Source of the DNA: Ningiella ruwaisensis
GTDB lineage: Bacteria; Pseudomonadota; Gammaproteobacteria; Enterobacterales; Alteromonadaceae
DNA: 64,000 nt
NCBI RefSeq assembly: GCF_004798935.1
Contig: NZ_RAHT01000010.1
Location: 1 to 64,000 of the forward strand
Direction: 5' to 3'
Numbering within the stretch: the stretch's first letter is position 1; every line of letters starts with the position of its first letter. Under the pieces are notes generated by a model. The model had not been told where the DNA came from, searched no databases, and saw only the letters and a list, made by a program, of their open reading frames with translations. Of this stretch, positions 45,265-57,600 are shown piece after piece. The translations under genes and the position numbers were made by a program.

Positions 45265-46703
45265 CCTATAAACCTATTAATCATAAACTTTTTAAAGGTA
45301 GTAAAAGGCGCATATCTAAACTGATTTTCCAGGGCAAAACTGCGACTCATTACCGATTTTTCATGTGAGAAGGTATCAAAACCATATTTACCATGATACC
45401 GACCCATTCCCGATGTGCCAACGCCTCCAAACGGTAATTTGTGATTAAGCATAAACATGCTGCAATCATTAATACACATACTTCCTGCGCTCACGCGTTC
45501 TACAAATTCTTCTTCAAAGTCTTTATCTTTTGTGAACAAATACGCCGCCAATGGGTGAGGACGCTTGTTAATAAATTCAATCATGGCTTGTTTTGAGGGC
45601 ATGGATAGAATAGGTAAGATCGGCCCAAAAATTTCTTCCTGCATCAATTCAGAATCACTATCTGGCTCAAGTACCAGAGTAGGAGAAATATAGCGCGTTT
45701 GCATATCAATTTGACCGCCATAGATGACCTTTTGCCCATCTAAGTAACTGGCCAAACGCTGACAATGGCGTTGACTAATAATCCTGCCGTACTCTTCGCT
45801 TGTCTTCGGATCGGCCGAATACTGCTTTTCAATGGCCGATTTGAGTGCCTCTATAAATTCGTCTCGAATTTCAGAAAGCACTAAAACATAATCGGGTGCA
45901 ATGCAGGTTTGACCGGCATTCATCCATTTGCCCCATACGATGCGATCGGCGGTAATTGATAAATCAGTACTTTTATCAATCACACATGGGCTTTTCCCGC
46001 CAAGCTCAAGGGTAACAGGCGTCAGATTTTCTGATGCAGCGCGCATGACAATTTTGCCAACCTGCTCTCCACCGGTATAAAAAAACTTGTCGAAAGGCAG
46101 AGAAAGTAAAGCGCTCGTCTCATCCTTTCCTCCTTCGATCACTGCAAAAGCCTTTTTATCCAAATAGTCAGGAAGAAGTTTCGCCAAAATTGCAGAACTG
46201 TTTTCGGCAAGCTCAGAGGGTTTAATGATGGCACAATTTCCAGCGGCAATGGCTGCAATGAGTGGGCTTAGGGTAAGTTGAATAGGATAGTTCCATGCGC
46301 CAATAATAAGTGCAACGCCTAAAGCCTCGCTTTTGACATAACTTTTTGCGGGTTGAGCAACTAACGGTGTTGATTTTTTTTGGGGTCGCATCCACTTTTT
46401 TAAGTGCTTGAGCGTGTGCTTTATATCCGATTGTAAAAATGCGATCTCGGTTACGTAAGCTTCGTGCTTGCACTTGTTAAGGTCTTTATAGAGCGCTTCA
46501 TTAAAGGCTTTTTCATGCTTTGAAAGCATGTCTGAAAGCGCTTTTAACTGTGTTTTTCGCCACTCATACGAACGTGTCGAACCGCTCGAAAAGTAGCGCT
46601 TTAAAGCGTGCAGGGTATCAGAGTAATCAAATTCCAATACCTGCTTTGATTGTTCCTGCGTACTATCAACAACTGATGCATCACTAGACTCTGACTCAGA
46701 CAT
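45261..46703 (-). CDS. Aldehyde dehydrogenase (ALDH3 / coniferyl-aldehyde type)
   Basis: 480 residues. NAD(P)-dependent oxidation of aldehydes to acids. The catalytic cysteine lies in MNAGQTCIAPDYVLV and the general base glutamate in VTLELGGKSPCVID; IIGAWNYPIQLTLSPLIAAI is the nucleotide-binding entry. The C-terminal region has a hydrophobic/basic tail (FTTFKKFMINRFIG) that may touch the membrane, as in class 3 enzymes. It forms a two-gene operon with the VOC gene. Confidence 0.9.
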   Translation of the reverse strand: MSESESSDASVVDSTQEQSKQVLEFDYSDTLHALKRYFSSGSTRSYEWRKTQLKALSDMLSKHEKAFNEALYKDLNKCKHEAYVTEIAFLQSDIKHTLKHLKKWMRPQKKSTPLVAQPAKSYVKSEALGVALIIGAWNYPIQLTLSPLIAAIAAGNCAIIKPSELAENSSAILAKLLPDYLDKKAFAVIEGGKDETSALLSLPFDKFFYTGGEQVGKIVMRAASENLTPVTLELGGKSPCVIDKSTDLSITADRIVWGKWMNAGQTCIAPDYVLVLSEIRDEFIEALKSAIEKQYSADPKTSEEYGRIISQRHCQRLASYLDGQKVIYGGQIDMQTRYISPTLVLEPDSDSELMQEEIFGPILPILSMPSKQAMIEFINKRPHPLAAYLFTKDKDFEEEFVERVSAGSMCINDCSMFMLNHKLPFGGVGTSGMGRYHGKYGFDTFSHEKSVMSRSFALENQFRYAPFTTFKKFMINRFIG

Positions 46704-46796
46704 AGTATTCCTTTCACTTTTTTACCTTGAAGCGCTTATTGTGCACTTAAAACGTAGACGAGTAACTCTAATTCGACTATACCACTTGATACGCAT

Positions 46797-46831
46797 AAAA
46801 AAGGCGGCTGTATCACAATTGACTGCCGCCT
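46797..46831 (-). terminator. Rho-independent terminator after purA
   Basis: AAGGCGGC / GCCGCCTT with a 15-base loop; on the minus strand the stem is followed by a T run. It lies 60 bp past the purA stop. Confidence 0.75.
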
Positions 46832-46890
46832 TAACTATCTAATTTCCAGCGCTTTTCTCAGACGCTTAAAAGCAACTGAACCATAGCTGT

Positions 46891-48219
<1,329 letters not shown>

Positions 48220-48257
48220 CTAGCAAATTAAAGCGCGCTTGTTGATAGCAAATCCCA

Positions 48258-48443
48258 TCAAGAGAGTAAAAAATATAAAGAGACACTGCCAATTACAACT
48301 AAAACGCCACCAATTCGCCGCAATACCTCGGGAGGTTGCTCACTCATTTCACGCATGAACTGCTGCCATTTATTCGGTAATACTAAAGGGCCTATACCTT
48401 CAAATATTAATAATAAGCACAAGGCAGCAAGAATGATTTCCAT
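48258..48443 (-). CDS. DUF2065 small inner-membrane protein (YjeT-like)
   Basis: 61 residues with two membrane helices (MEIILAALCLLLIFEGIGPL and a C-terminal VLVVIGSVSLYFLLS). The LLLIFEGIGPLVLPNKWQ signature and the position upstream of purA match YjeT/DUF2065. Function is not known. In many relatives hflK-hflC lie upstream; here ybbN does. Confidence 0.88.
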   Translation of the reverse strand: MEIILAALCLLLIFEGIGPLVLPNKWQQFMREMSEQPPEVLRRIGGVLVVIGSVSLYFLLS

Positions 48444-48477
48444 ATTTTGTAATCTCTGAGTTCGCGCTTATCTGCGC

Positions 48478-49326
48478 TTAATAAAGCAAACTGTATATTT
48501 TTCGACGATATTTTGATTTAAGGGGTTCGCCATCAGGCATCGCATTAATCATATCCAAAGTGATTTTTTTCGCCTCACCATAGTTCAAATCTTTGCTAAG
48601 CACTTCAAATAACAATTCCAATGCCTGTTCACTTTTGTGAGCCTGCTGAAGCTGCACTGCAAGCTTAATTTTCAAATCCATGTTATCTGGATCGTTTTCG
48701 AGTTCTTCTTGTAAGGCAATGAGCTCTGGTGATTCAGCCGCCTTTTCAGCAAGCTCAATTTTCCCGATTATCGACTGATATCGCGCATCCTGATCGGCCA
48801 ATTTCACTTCCTTTAGAAGCGTTTTAGCGGTGTCAATCTGACCCGTTTCGACGGCACAATCGGCTAACAGTAGCCGACTTTCAACGTTATCAGGATTAAT
48901 ATCAAAAGCCTGTTTCGCAAAAGTAAATGCTTGTTGCTTGTCCCCGTCCTGTGCTGCTTGCACGGCTTTTTCAAAAAATTCATGCTCTGAAGCCGGTAAA
49001 TGTTTTTGCAGCGTCTCACGCAGTTGCTCAGGGCTTTGAGGGCCACCAAATCCATCCACAGGTTGCCCATCTTTTATAAGCATGGTGGTTGGTAAGCCTC
49101 TTACACCAAATTGTTGCACAATTTGCGGTTGCTCGTCACAATTGACTGTGGCTAATACCATGTCATTTGCATATTCGCTGCTGATGCTTTCCAGACTCTT
49201 CAGCATTTCTACCGAGGATTCATCCCAAGGTGCCCAAAAATAGGCAATGACAAGCTTTTGCTGACTGTCTTCTAAAATAACCTGTTTGAAGTTCTCTACA
49301 GTGAGCGCTATTGCGTTTTGTTCCAT
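48478..49326 (-). CDS. ybbN: Thioredoxin-domain co-chaperone YbbN/CnoX
   Basis: 282 residues. N-terminal thioredoxin domain (about 5-110) whose active-site region reads AYFWAPWDESS, so it lacks the CxxC pair and should not be a disulfide reductase. The C-terminal region (about 115-282) consists of TPR-type helices (DKQQAFTFAKQAFDINPDN). E. coli YbbN (CnoX) has the same build and protects proteins under oxidative stress in partnership with GroEL and DnaK. It is 34 bp upstream of the DUF2065 gene. Confidence 0.9.
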   Translation of the reverse strand: MEQNAIALTVENFKQVILEDSQQKLVIAYFWAPWDESSVEMLKSLESISSEYANDMVLATVNCDEQPQIVQQFGVRGLPTTMLIKDGQPVDGFGGPQSPEQLRETLQKHLPASEHEFFEKAVQAAQDGDKQQAFTFAKQAFDINPDNVESRLLLADCAVETGQIDTAKTLLKEVKLADQDARYQSIIGKIELAEKAAESPELIALQEELENDPDNMDLKIKLAVQLQQAHKSEQALELLFEVLSKDLNYGEAKKITLDMINAMPDGEPLKSKYRRKIYSLLY

Positions 49327-49517
49327 GATCCACCACTTACATATGCATGCATTATTTTACTTGCGAATTATTATGGTGATGATTCATGGTTTTGCAACCA
49401 TAAAGCAGGAAACATCAAAGCAGTCATCAGGCGGATTCAGTTTTACTTCTGTCTTTTTGTAATTTGCGTTATTATTTTTTGCGTTGATATAAAGTATTAC
49501 TACAACAAGGCGTGTCT

Positions 49518-49832
49518 ATGTCTCAGTCATTTAATTCTTTTTCTGAATTTTATCCTTACTATTTAAAAGAGCATTCTAATCCCACTTGCCGATTGCTGCA
49601 TTTTATTGGATCGTGGCTTGTACTAGGCGTGATCGCAACGGCGCTTCTTAGCTCAACGTGGATCTTACTTTGGTTGATCCCGGTGATTGGCTATGGATTT
49701 GCCTGGGTAGGGCATTTTTTCTTCGAACATAATAAACCCGCCACTTTTAAATATCCTATCTATTCGCTTATGGGGGATTGGGTTATGTTTAAAGATATTC
49801 TGATAGGAAAAATCAGCCTATCACAGGAGTAA
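49518..49832 (+). CDS. Mpo1-like (DUF962) membrane protein
   Basis: 104 residues from the ATG at 49518, with AAGG seven bases upstream. Two to four hydrophobic segments. The family motifs YYLKEHSNPTCRLLHFIGSW and VGHFFFEHNKPATFKYP carry the histidines that bind iron in yeast Mpo1, a dioxygenase of long-chain 2-hydroxy fatty acids. A comparable lipid role in bacteria is not proven. The stop codon lies inside a terminator stem. Confidence 0.8.
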   Translation: MSQSFNSFSEFYPYYLKEHSNPTCRLLHFIGSWLVLGVIATALLSSTWILLWLIPVIGYGFAWVGHFFFEHNKPATFKYPIYSLMGDWVMFKDILIGKISLSQE

Positions 49833-49846
49833 GTGATAGGCCTTTT
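49816..49846 (+). terminator. Rho-independent terminator between convergent genes
   Basis: GCCTATCAC / GTGATAGGC with an eight-base loop containing the stop of the Mpo1-like gene, followed by CTTTTT. The first stem arm is coding sequence. Confidence 0.75.
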
Positions 49847-49861
49847 TATCGCTGATATCCT

Positions 49862-50335
49862 TTATTTTGCCTGTGTTGCTCTTAACATCCATGCCGTTTT
49901 TTCATGGACTCGCATGCGATCGCCCACTAAAGCGTTGGTCGATTCGTCATCAGCGTGTTGTGACAGTTTTAATACTTCCCTGCAGTTTCGTACTACCGCC
50001 TCATGACCTTGCGTAAGTAAAGTCACCATATCTTTCGCGTCTGGCACACCGTCTATTTCTTTGATACTACTGAGTTCGGCAAAGGCTTTGTAAGTTCCGG
50101 GAGCTGCAACACCGAGCGTTCGAATGCGCTCAGCAATATCATCGACTGCAACGGCAAGTTCGGTATAGTGCTCTTCAAACATAAGATGAAGCTCTCTGAA
50201 CTGAGGGCCCGTTACATTCCAATGAAAGTTATGCGTTTGTAAATAAAGTGTATATGAATCGGCAAGCAGGCGCTTTAACCCTTCAGCAATTGCAACTCTA
50301 TCTGATTCACCAATTCCAATATCAATTTTCGACAT
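49862..50335 (-). CDS. dps: Dps family DNA-protecting ferritin-like protein
   Basis: 157 residues, a single four-helix ferritin-like domain. The Dps ferroxidase residues are present in [20 protein letters not shown] and [18 protein letters not shown] (conserved H, H, D and E). Dps dodecamers store iron and shield DNA in stationary phase and oxidative stress. The lysine-rich DNA-binding tail of E. coli Dps is missing, so DNA binding is uncertain. Confidence 0.92.
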   Translation of the reverse strand: MSKIDIGIGESDRVAIAEGLKRLLADSYTLYLQTHNFHWNVTGPQFRELHLMFEEHYTELAVAVDDIAERIRTLGVAAPGTYKAFAELSSIKEIDGVPDAKDMVTLLTQGHEAVVRNCREVLKLSQHADDESTNALVGDRMRVHEKTAWMLRATQAK

Positions 50336-50397
50336 TTTGTCTCCTTTTTCGATTCAAAATTTATTCTTGTTTACGCTAAGAGCGCGGCGCAATGCGC

Positions 50398-50880
50398 CTA
50401 GTTGGCGCTTCGGTTGCTCATGTCACGAATATCGACCGTCAGTTCACGCGAAGAATTATCTTCAAAATGCAGCGTTAATTTAAAATTTTTGCCTGCTTCC
50501 AGAGGGCCGGCTAAACCCATAAGCATAAAATGCATACCGCCAGGTTGAAACATTACGCTTTCATTCGCATCAATCGTCACACCCTCTTCTAACTCTTGCA
50601 TGCGCATCATGCCATTTTCCATTTTAGTTGTGTGTAGCTCTACCATAGTGGCGATTTCTGGCTCCACGCTTGCTCCAACGAGCACTATTGGACTCTCGCT
50701 TTGGTTAGAAAAGCTCGCATAGGCGGCACCGGCTTTTGCCATTTTAAAGGTTTCTCTCGCCCAGACTTTCTCAACTAACAAACTGTCTGCCATAGACTTT
50801 TGTGCATGATCATCTGCAAAAGCGGCTGCACTGGCTACCCATAAGAAAAGGAAAACAGCTAAAAATTTAAACATCTGCAT
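50398..50880 (-). CDS. Periplasmic copper chaperone, PCu(A)C family
   Basis: 160 residues from the ATG at 50880 (MQMFKFLAVFLFLWVASAAA), chosen because the signal peptide follows at once; a start at 50952 would place 24 extra residues before it. The copper-binding pattern H-x-n-M-x-n-H-x-M is visible: VELHTTKMENGMMRM followed by GGMHFML. These proteins deliver Cu(I) to cytochrome oxidase. No Sco or oxidase gene is adjacent. Confidence 0.9.
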   Translation of the reverse strand: MQMFKFLAVFLFLWVASAAAFADDHAQKSMADSLLVEKVWARETFKMAKAGAAYASFSNQSESPIVLVGASVEPEIATMVELHTTKMENGMMRMQELEEGVTIDANESVMFQPGGMHFMLMGLAGPLEAGKNFKLTLHFEDNSSRELTVDIRDMSNRSAN

Positions 50881-51005
50881 ACGTACCTGACTATTGGTCT
50901 CAAATATTAAAGGACAGACCAGTAACATAGCGCGGAAATGCAAGCTTATCAACCGAATACGAAAGCCAGTTGACGAAAGTCAAAGACATGTATAAAAAAT
51001 ATTAG

Positions 51006-51040
51006 GAGAGTGGTGCCGACTGCCGGAATCGAACTGAGAG

Positions 51041-51065
<25 letters not shown>
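51006..51065. repeat. Perfect 30-bp tandem duplication of the 3' end of tRNA-Thr
   Basis: The 30 bases beginning GAGAGTGGTGCCGACTGCCG occur twice without a gap, 51006-51035 and 51036-51065. Bases 51041-51065 are the CCA end, acceptor strand and T-arm part of the tRNA; 51011-51035 is an extra copy lying just beyond its 3' end. Confidence 0.95.
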
Positions 51066-51116
<51 letters not shown>

Positions 51117-51154
51117 ACACTATTGCGCGGATTTTAGGAGTTTCCAACAATTTG

Positions 51155-52294
51155 TCAAGATGCGATTAAGCGCTTCGCTTCATCTTTGAGCAGTGGGAAG
51201 TATTCTTCAGGTAAATACTGTAAAAGCGTAAGCATTTTGTCGCCTAAATCCTTGTAACTGTCGGCTACTATATTAATGTGCCCCATTTTGCGTTTTTCAC
51301 GCACTTCTTTTCCATACCAATGCAAGTGGCAACCTGGAATGCTTAGCAAATCACGAGAAAAACTCGTACAGCCTATGATGTTTATCATGGCCGTCACTCC
51401 TTGGCTTTTTGTATAGCCCAGAGGAAAGCCCAAAACAGCGCGAACATGTTGCTCAAACTGGCAGGTATTTGCTCCTTTTTGCGTCCAGTGACCAGAATTG
51501 TGGACTCTTGGCGCAATTTCATTCACTAATAAACTATCCCCTATTTGAAACAACTCTACTGCCAACACTCCCACGTAGTTCAGCGCATTTGCAATCCGAG
51601 TGAAGATGTCTGTTGCCTCTTGAGTGGTAGTCTTTTTAAGATTTGTGGCAGGCGCAACTGAAACGTGAAGTTGCCCTTCATGATGCAGGTTTTCGGCTAT
51701 ATCAAAGCAGGCGACTTCTCCTGATGCATTTCGGGCACCAATAATTGATATTTCCCGATCAAAATTAAGCATTGTTTCAGCGACCAAAGGAACCCGTTTT
51801 AAATCCAAACTCGCAAACGCCTGATTGAGCTTGGGCTTTTCATCCATGTTTAGCAATCGCCATTGACCATAACCGTCGTAACCATCGCGGCTCGCTTTAA
51901 AAATAATCTTATTTCCAAGCGCCTGAATGGTTTCGTCTAGTTCACTAACATCATTAACTATTCGATGAGGACAGTTTGGGATATCGTTTGAATCCAGTAT
52001 TTGCTTTTCTCGTACTCTGTCAGCACCCGTTAAGATTGCAGCCATGTTAGGGTGAAGCTTCCCACTTTTTTCAGCTAGCTCCAACAGATCCTCAGGAACA
52101 TGTTCAAACTCGGCAGTGACTACATTCACATCTTGAATAGCGTAGTCAATACTCATATCAAGCTTGGCTTTGCTGACAGGATTAATTACTTCTCGATGAT
52201 TCACGTCTAACGCATACACTTCAACGCCAAGCGGTGCGGCAGCTAAATACATCATTTGCGCCAGTTGACCTGCGCCAAATACGAGCACTTTCAT
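51155..52294 (-). CDS. purK: 5-(carboxyamino)imidazole ribonucleotide synthase
   Basis: 379 residues. ATP-grasp enzyme that carboxylates AIR with ATP and bicarbonate in purine synthesis. The start [19 protein letters not shown] is the typical dinucleotide-like entry; [14 protein letters not shown] is the ATP-binding loop and [15 protein letters not shown] the metal-binding end of the site. The start overlaps the purE stop by 4 bp. Confidence 0.97.
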   Translation of the reverse strand: MKVLVFGAGQLAQMMYLAAAPLGVEVYALDVNHREVINPVSKAKLDMSIDYAIQDVNVVTAEFEHVPEDLLELAEKSGKLHPNMAAILTGADRVREKQILDSNDIPNCPHRIVNDVSELDETIQALGNKIIFKASRDGYDGYGQWRLLNMDEKPKLNQAFASLDLKRVPLVAETMLNFDREISIIGARNASGEVACFDIAENLHHEGQLHVSVAPATNLKKTTTQEATDIFTRIANALNYVGVLAVELFQIGDSLLVNEIAPRVHNSGHWTQKGANTCQFEQHVRAVLGFPLGYTKSQGVTAMINIIGCTSFSRDLLSIPGCHLHWYGKEVREKRKMGHINIVADSYKDLGDKMLTLLQYLPEEYFPLLKDEAKRLIAS

Positions 52295-52779
52295 TCAAGT
52301 TCCAAGGATTGGTTACTAAGTACGGTTTGCGTTTGCTTTTCTCTAAAGGCGATGATGTTGTCGCGCACCGTTTTGTCGTTTAACGCAATAACCTGGGCCG
52401 CCAAAAGTCCCGCATTTGCAGCGCCAGCTTCACCAATTGCAAGCGTTCCAACCGCAACGCCTTTAGGCATTTGCACGATGGATAATAAAGAATCCAAACC
52501 ATTTAACTGACTTGAGCGAACAGGGCAGCCAAAAACAGGAAGATGAGTGTGTGCAGCAATCATACCGGGCAGATGCGCAGCGCCGCCAGCTCCCGCTATT
52601 ATTACCTGAAATCCCTTATCCGCAGCCGTTTCAGAAAATTCAGTCAATAACGCCGGCGTTCGGTGTGCAGAAACCACCTTCGCTTCGAACGAAACGCCAA
52701 GTTGCTTAAGCATTTTTGCGGCTTGCTGCATGGTAGGCCAATCAGATGTAGAGCCCATAACAATTGCGACTTGAGCCAT
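52291..52779 (-). CDS. purE: N5-carboxyaminoimidazole ribonucleotide mutase
   Basis: 162 residues. Moves the carboxyl group from N5 to C4 of the imidazole after PurK. The motifs [24 protein letters not shown] and [18 protein letters not shown] are diagnostic of class I PurE. It forms the purE-purK operon, read from right to left. Confidence 0.97.
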   Translation of the reverse strand: MAQVAIVMGSTSDWPTMQQAAKMLKQLGVSFEAKVVSAHRTPALLTEFSETAADKGFQVIIAGAGGAAHLPGMIAAHTHLPVFGCPVRSSQLNGLDSLLSIVQMPKGVAVGTLAIGEAGAANAGLLAAQVIALNDKTVRDNIIAFREKQTQTVLSNQSLELE

Positions 52780-52941
52780 TTATCCCTCTCAAATGATGAT
52801 GCGTTGTTAAAGCATGAGGCTGGAAAATACTTAAGGGCAAGCTCAGAATCAATTGAAAGAGGCCGGAAGTATTTTCTGCATTACCTGTTATAACTGCGTG
52901 AACAACGATAGCGAAAACCCGGCATTATATGCAAAATTTAC

Positions 52942-52964
52942 AAAAAGAGCGACTCTCGTCGCCC
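52942..52964 (-). terminator. Probable Rho-independent terminator after the M20 gene
   Basis: On the minus strand GCGAC-GAGA-GTCGC followed by TCTTTTTG, 23 bp past the stop of the M20 amidohydrolase gene. The stem is short but GC-rich. Confidence 0.55.
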
Positions 52965-52986
52965 TTTCGATTTGTATTTGATTTTA

Positions 52987-54303
52987 TTAGTCTTGCGAAT
53001 ACATGTAATCAAGCGTCATGTTGGTCAGCAGTTTAACGCCAAGTTTCATACCACTATCGTCAACAAAGAACTCAGGAGTGTGATGCGCCGGAGACTCTTC
53101 TTCGGGTACATCAAGTGGTTTTCCTCCAACCCAAAGATAAACGCCTGGGACTTCTTGCTGGAAAAATGAAAAATCCTCTGCACCTGTGACTGGTTTTGAG
53201 TTGATGACGTTTTCAGCCCCTGCTGTTCGAACCAAAGTTGGCAGCATCTGATCCATCAAATCATGATCGTTAAATGTAATTGGATAGTTGTAGTCTAATG
53301 GTAAAATCACTTCTGCCTCTGCACGCATGCTCTCTGCAATTCCCTTTACTTTGCGCGGTATTGCTTCGTACATGTGCTCGCGAGCGGCTTCGTTTAAAGT
53401 ACGAATAGTGCCTACCATTTCTACTTCCATAGGGATTATATTGGAGCGATTGCCTCCATGAATTGAACCTATTGTGACAACCGCTGCATCATCAATTACT
53501 TTAATTTCTCGGCTAACAATTGTTTGCAATGCCATGATGATTTGAGCAGACGTGGTGATTGGATCAACACTTTTCCATGGATAGGCACCGTGAGCCTGTT
53601 TGCCTTTTACAATAATTTTAAATGGGTCCACCGCTGCCATAATCCCGCCATGACGATAGCGTACAGTTCCTACATCAGTGTTGGCGCTGATGTGCAAACC
53701 AAAAATAACATCCACGTCTGGATTTTTTAATACGCCTTCTTCTACCATCACCTCAGCACCACCGCGCTCACCGGCAGGAGCGCCTTCTTCAGCTGGCTGG
53801 AAAATAAATTTTACCTTCCCTTTTAACTGATCTTTCATACCTGTAAGAATTTCTGCGGCCCCCATGAGCATAGCAACATGTGTATCGTGTCCACAGGCAT
53901 GCATAACTGGCACCTGCTTACCGTCCAACTCACCCATTTGAACAGATTTGAAAGGCAGATCATTTTCCTCTTTTACCGGTAAACCATCCATATCTGCACG
54001 CAGGGCTACCGTTGGTCCTGGCTTTCCGGAATCGAGCACAGCAACAACACCGGTAATCGCTACGCCAGTCTCAACTTCAAGCCCAAGCTCTCGTACGTGC
54101 TTTTCGATATATTTTGCCGTCTCAAATTCGCGGTTTGACAGTTCCGGATACTGATGAAGGTGATGGCGCCATTTTATAACCTTTGGTTCAATTTCAGTGG
54201 CTTTTTCTTCAATCAGTTTCCCATCTATCGGGCTTGCTGCATAAGTCAGTGGCGTGATGAAGAAACAACACAAACCAAACAGCTTTAAATTTCGTAAGTT
54301 CAT
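52987..54303 (-). CDS. Exported M20 family amidohydrolase (N-acyl-amino-acid type)
   Basis: 438 residues. A signal peptide (about 1-22, FGLCCFFITPLTYA) predicts periplasmic location. M20D metallohydrolase motifs: LRADMDGLPVKE, MHACGHDTHVAMLMGAA with the two-metal ligands, QPAEEGAPAGERGGAEVM with the catalytic glutamates, and PVTGAEDFSFFQQ near the C-terminus. Homologues cleave N-acyl amino acids, hippurate or indole-acetyl conjugates; the true substrate is unknown. It is divergent from the tricorn-like gene. Confidence 0.88.
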   Translation of the reverse strand: MNLRNLKLFGLCCFFITPLTYAASPIDGKLIEEKATEIEPKVIKWRHHLHQYPELSNREFETAKYIEKHVRELGLEVETGVAITGVVAVLDSGKPGPTVALRADMDGLPVKEENDLPFKSVQMGELDGKQVPVMHACGHDTHVAMLMGAAEILTGMKDQLKGKVKFIFQPAEEGAPAGERGGAEVMVEEGVLKNPDVDVIFGLHISANTDVGTVRYRHGGIMAAVDPFKIIVKGKQAHGAYPWKSVDPITTSAQIIMALQTIVSREIKVIDDAAVVTIGSIHGGNRSNIIPMEVEMVGTIRTLNEAAREHMYEAIPRKVKGIAESMRAEAEVILPLDYNYPITFNDHDLMDQMLPTLVRTAGAENVINSKPVTGAEDFSFFQQEVPGVYLWVGGKPLDVPEEESPAHHTPEFFVDDSGMKLGVKLLTNMTLDYMYSQD

Positions 54304-54635
54304 TGTAATTTTCCCTGTGTGTTATTTTTATTTATTTCAGCCCGCACCTTTAAGCTCAGCGTTGGCGCATATTGTGCGTAGAATCAATAACATTTACATT
54401 AGCGCATTAATGGAAAATATACTAACGCAATTTGGATAGGGCGAGTTCTGGTTTGCAGTTAAGAAAGTGCAGTTCTATTCGCTTGGTCTTGAGCAAGCAA
54501 TAGATTTGTAAGAATCTCAATACGCAAAATCTTAGAACTTTGACTAAATACTACAAACTCGAATATGCTTTAACACTTTCAAACAACAGTCTCGGGCAAA
54601 GTGATAGGCTGAAAACAAAAGATAAGAAGAAAAAG
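54304..54635. other. Divergent intergenic region between the M20 and tricorn-like genes
   Basis: This gap must hold promoters for both genes. An open frame runs through its right part into the protease gene, but its codons before 54636 do not look like an envelope-protein start. I saw no repeat, RNA gene or clear operator. Confidence 0.4.
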
Positions 54636-57600
54636 ATGAACGTAAAACCGCAAACTCGACTAATGCAACTATTTTTTCGTGCTTTAATTTGTGTCATTTG
54701 CTTACATATTCCTGTTTTGGCTTCCGCGCAAACAGAGCAGCTCGCCTATTATCAACAGCCCGCCATTTTTGATGAACAAGTGGTCTTCGCTTCGCAAGGT
54801 GATTTGTGGTTAGTAAACACACACTCTGAAAAAGACGGTAACACGCAATTTGCAAAGCGTTTGACCTCGCACATCAATGTTGAAAGTAATCCGCACATCT
54901 CACCAAATGGTGAGCAACTTGCCTTTTTAGCTGACTATCATGGTCAGGATGCCATCTACGTGATGCCAATTCGCGGCGGTCTTGCTAAACAAGTCAGTTT
55001 TGAAATGAGTAACGTGAAACTGCAAGGCTGGATAGACGAGTCGCGCATATTGTATAGCACCGCTAGCGACACTGGCATGCACAACAGTTGGGTGTTGAAA
55101 ATCGTTGATACACTAACGCTCAATGTGGATGAGCTTCCTCTGTCTGACGCCGTTCAAGGCGTATTATCTGCCAATGACATTCTGTACTTTGTGCAGTTTG
55201 GCCTGCAAATATCTAACGATAATGCCAACCATTATAAAGGTGGTGGTAAAGGCGAGCTTTGGAAGTTTGAGTTAAATAAAGATAAGGAAGCTCAGCAATT
55301 AAGCGCATCTCACGAAGGCTCGATTCATTCTCCCATGCTCCATGGTGGTCGCGTTTTCTTTGTCAGTAATCAGACCGGAATCGATAATATTTACTCAATG
55401 GATTCACAAGGTGGCGATCTGACGCAACACAGCTTTTTTGAAGATTTTGCGGTGCGCAGCCCTTATCTGCATAAAGGTAAGATTGCTTTTCAGCATGGCG
55501 CGGATATAAAAGTATTCGATATTGAACAAGGCGAAGTTCAAACCGTGAATATTGCGCTTCAGTCTGACTTTGCTTCTTTAAAAACGCAATTTATTAATAA
55601 GCCCCTCGCTTATTTAGACAGCGCAAGCATTGCACATGATGGCAGTAAGACGCTGGTTACCGCAAGAGGGAGAATGGCAATCGCAAGTACGGATGCAAAG
55701 CGCTTAATCAAGGTCAATACCAACCCTCGAGCACGCGTACGTCATGGCATATTATCCAAAGATGGAGATCACGTGTATGCCGTTAGCGATTTTACCGGTG
55801 AATATGAAATTTGGCAGTTTGATGCCTACGGCTACAGCGAAGCAAAACAACTGACCAATGACGGTTCGACCTTTCGAAGTGCATTGTTTTTATCGCCTGA
55901 CGGGAAACATCTTGTTCATACCGATAGTAAAGGGCGCTTGTATATTCTCGAACTTGAAAGCGGGAAAAACAGTCTTGTGCTTAGCAACCTATCAAGCGGA
56001 TATGTTGATAATATAAGCTTCTCAAGTGATAGTAAGTTGCTTTCATTTGCCTACACTCAGCGATTTTCAGAACGCCCGCGCGTCTTTTTGTACGACATAG
56101 CAAATAAAAAATCGGCTTTTCTTACCAGTGGGAAATATAGCGCAGCTTCGCCCGTATTTGGACCTGATGATAAATGGTTATACTTCCTGTCGGACCGCGC
56201 ATTTAACGCAAGTCCGGGCTCTCCCTGGGGCGATAGAAATATGGGTCAGAGCTTTAGTGATCGCACACAGATTTTTGCGATCTCGCTTGATAAAGATGCG
56301 CGCTTCCCTTTCGCTATGCCAAGTGAACTAGACAAAAATACCGAAAACGAATCTGAAAAGAGCGCTGAGCAACAAAGCGACATTAAAGAAACAAACAAAA
56401 AGGAATCAAATAAAGAGCAAACCGAAAAGGCGGTAAACGTTGACTGGAATGGCATCGAACAGCGCCTGTGGCAAGTGGACGTCCCCGCTGGCGACTACAA
56501 TCAACTTTTTGCCAGTTCATCCCATCTTTTTGTGACACAAAGCACTGGCAGAGGAAGCGCAAACCTTAAAGCCATAAAATATGGCTATTCAGAAAAGCTG
56601 GATTTAGTGACCGAAGGCGTTAGTGATGTAAAAATATCGGGTAACAAAGAGCACTTGCTTATCCAAAAAGCGCGGGGTGAAAGTGCCCAGTTCTTTGTAA
56701 CGGCTGCTAATGGATTGTTTCCAAAAGATACCAGTGAAACAAGCGTTAAACTTGGCAATTGGCAACTGGCGATTTCGCCTCAACAAGAATGGCTTCAGAT
56801 GTTCAACGACGCGTGGTTGATGCACCGAGATGCTTTTTTTGATGCCGATATGCGTGGCATAGACTGGCCAGCCCTAAAAGAAAAATATCTGCCTCTTGTG
56901 AAGCGAATTACGGAGCGCTCTGAACTAAACGATATCTTTAAGCAAATGATGGGCGAGCTTAATGCTTTACATTCTCAGGTGCGAGGTGGACAGATACAGG
57001 AAGACCAAAATGCGCCAAAAATGGCCACATTGGGCGCTGTCTATAAAGAAACACAAAACGGCATACAAATCATCCGTATTTACGACTTTGACCGAGAGCT
57101 CATCTTTCATGCACCGCCATTGGCAAAGCCAGGTGTTGATGTCAGAGAAGGCGATATCATTACTGCAGTTAATGGACAAGATGTTGAAAACATTGCACAG
57201 TTGCACCAAGCCTTATTAAATACCGCAAACCAGCAGGTTTTGTTAGATTTGCAACGAGGGAAAGACCGCGTGCAGCAAATTGTTATCCCGGAGGCGGCCG
57301 GAAATGAAGCACGTTTCAGGTATCATGACTGGACACAAAGAAATCTTGCTAAAGTCTCTAAAGCCGATACCAATATTGGTTACCTTCATCTGTACGCGAT
57401 GGGCGCCAACGATTTAGCCAGTTTTGCCCGTGAATTTTATGCGCAGTATGATAAACCCGCCCTCATTATTGATGTCAGGCGAAATCGGGGTGGCAATATC
57501 GACAGCGTTATCATTGAAAAACTGCTGCGTAGAGCCTGGTCATTCTGGCAATCTCCAAACGGCGAAAAAAGCACAAATATGCAGCAAACTTTTAGAGGGC

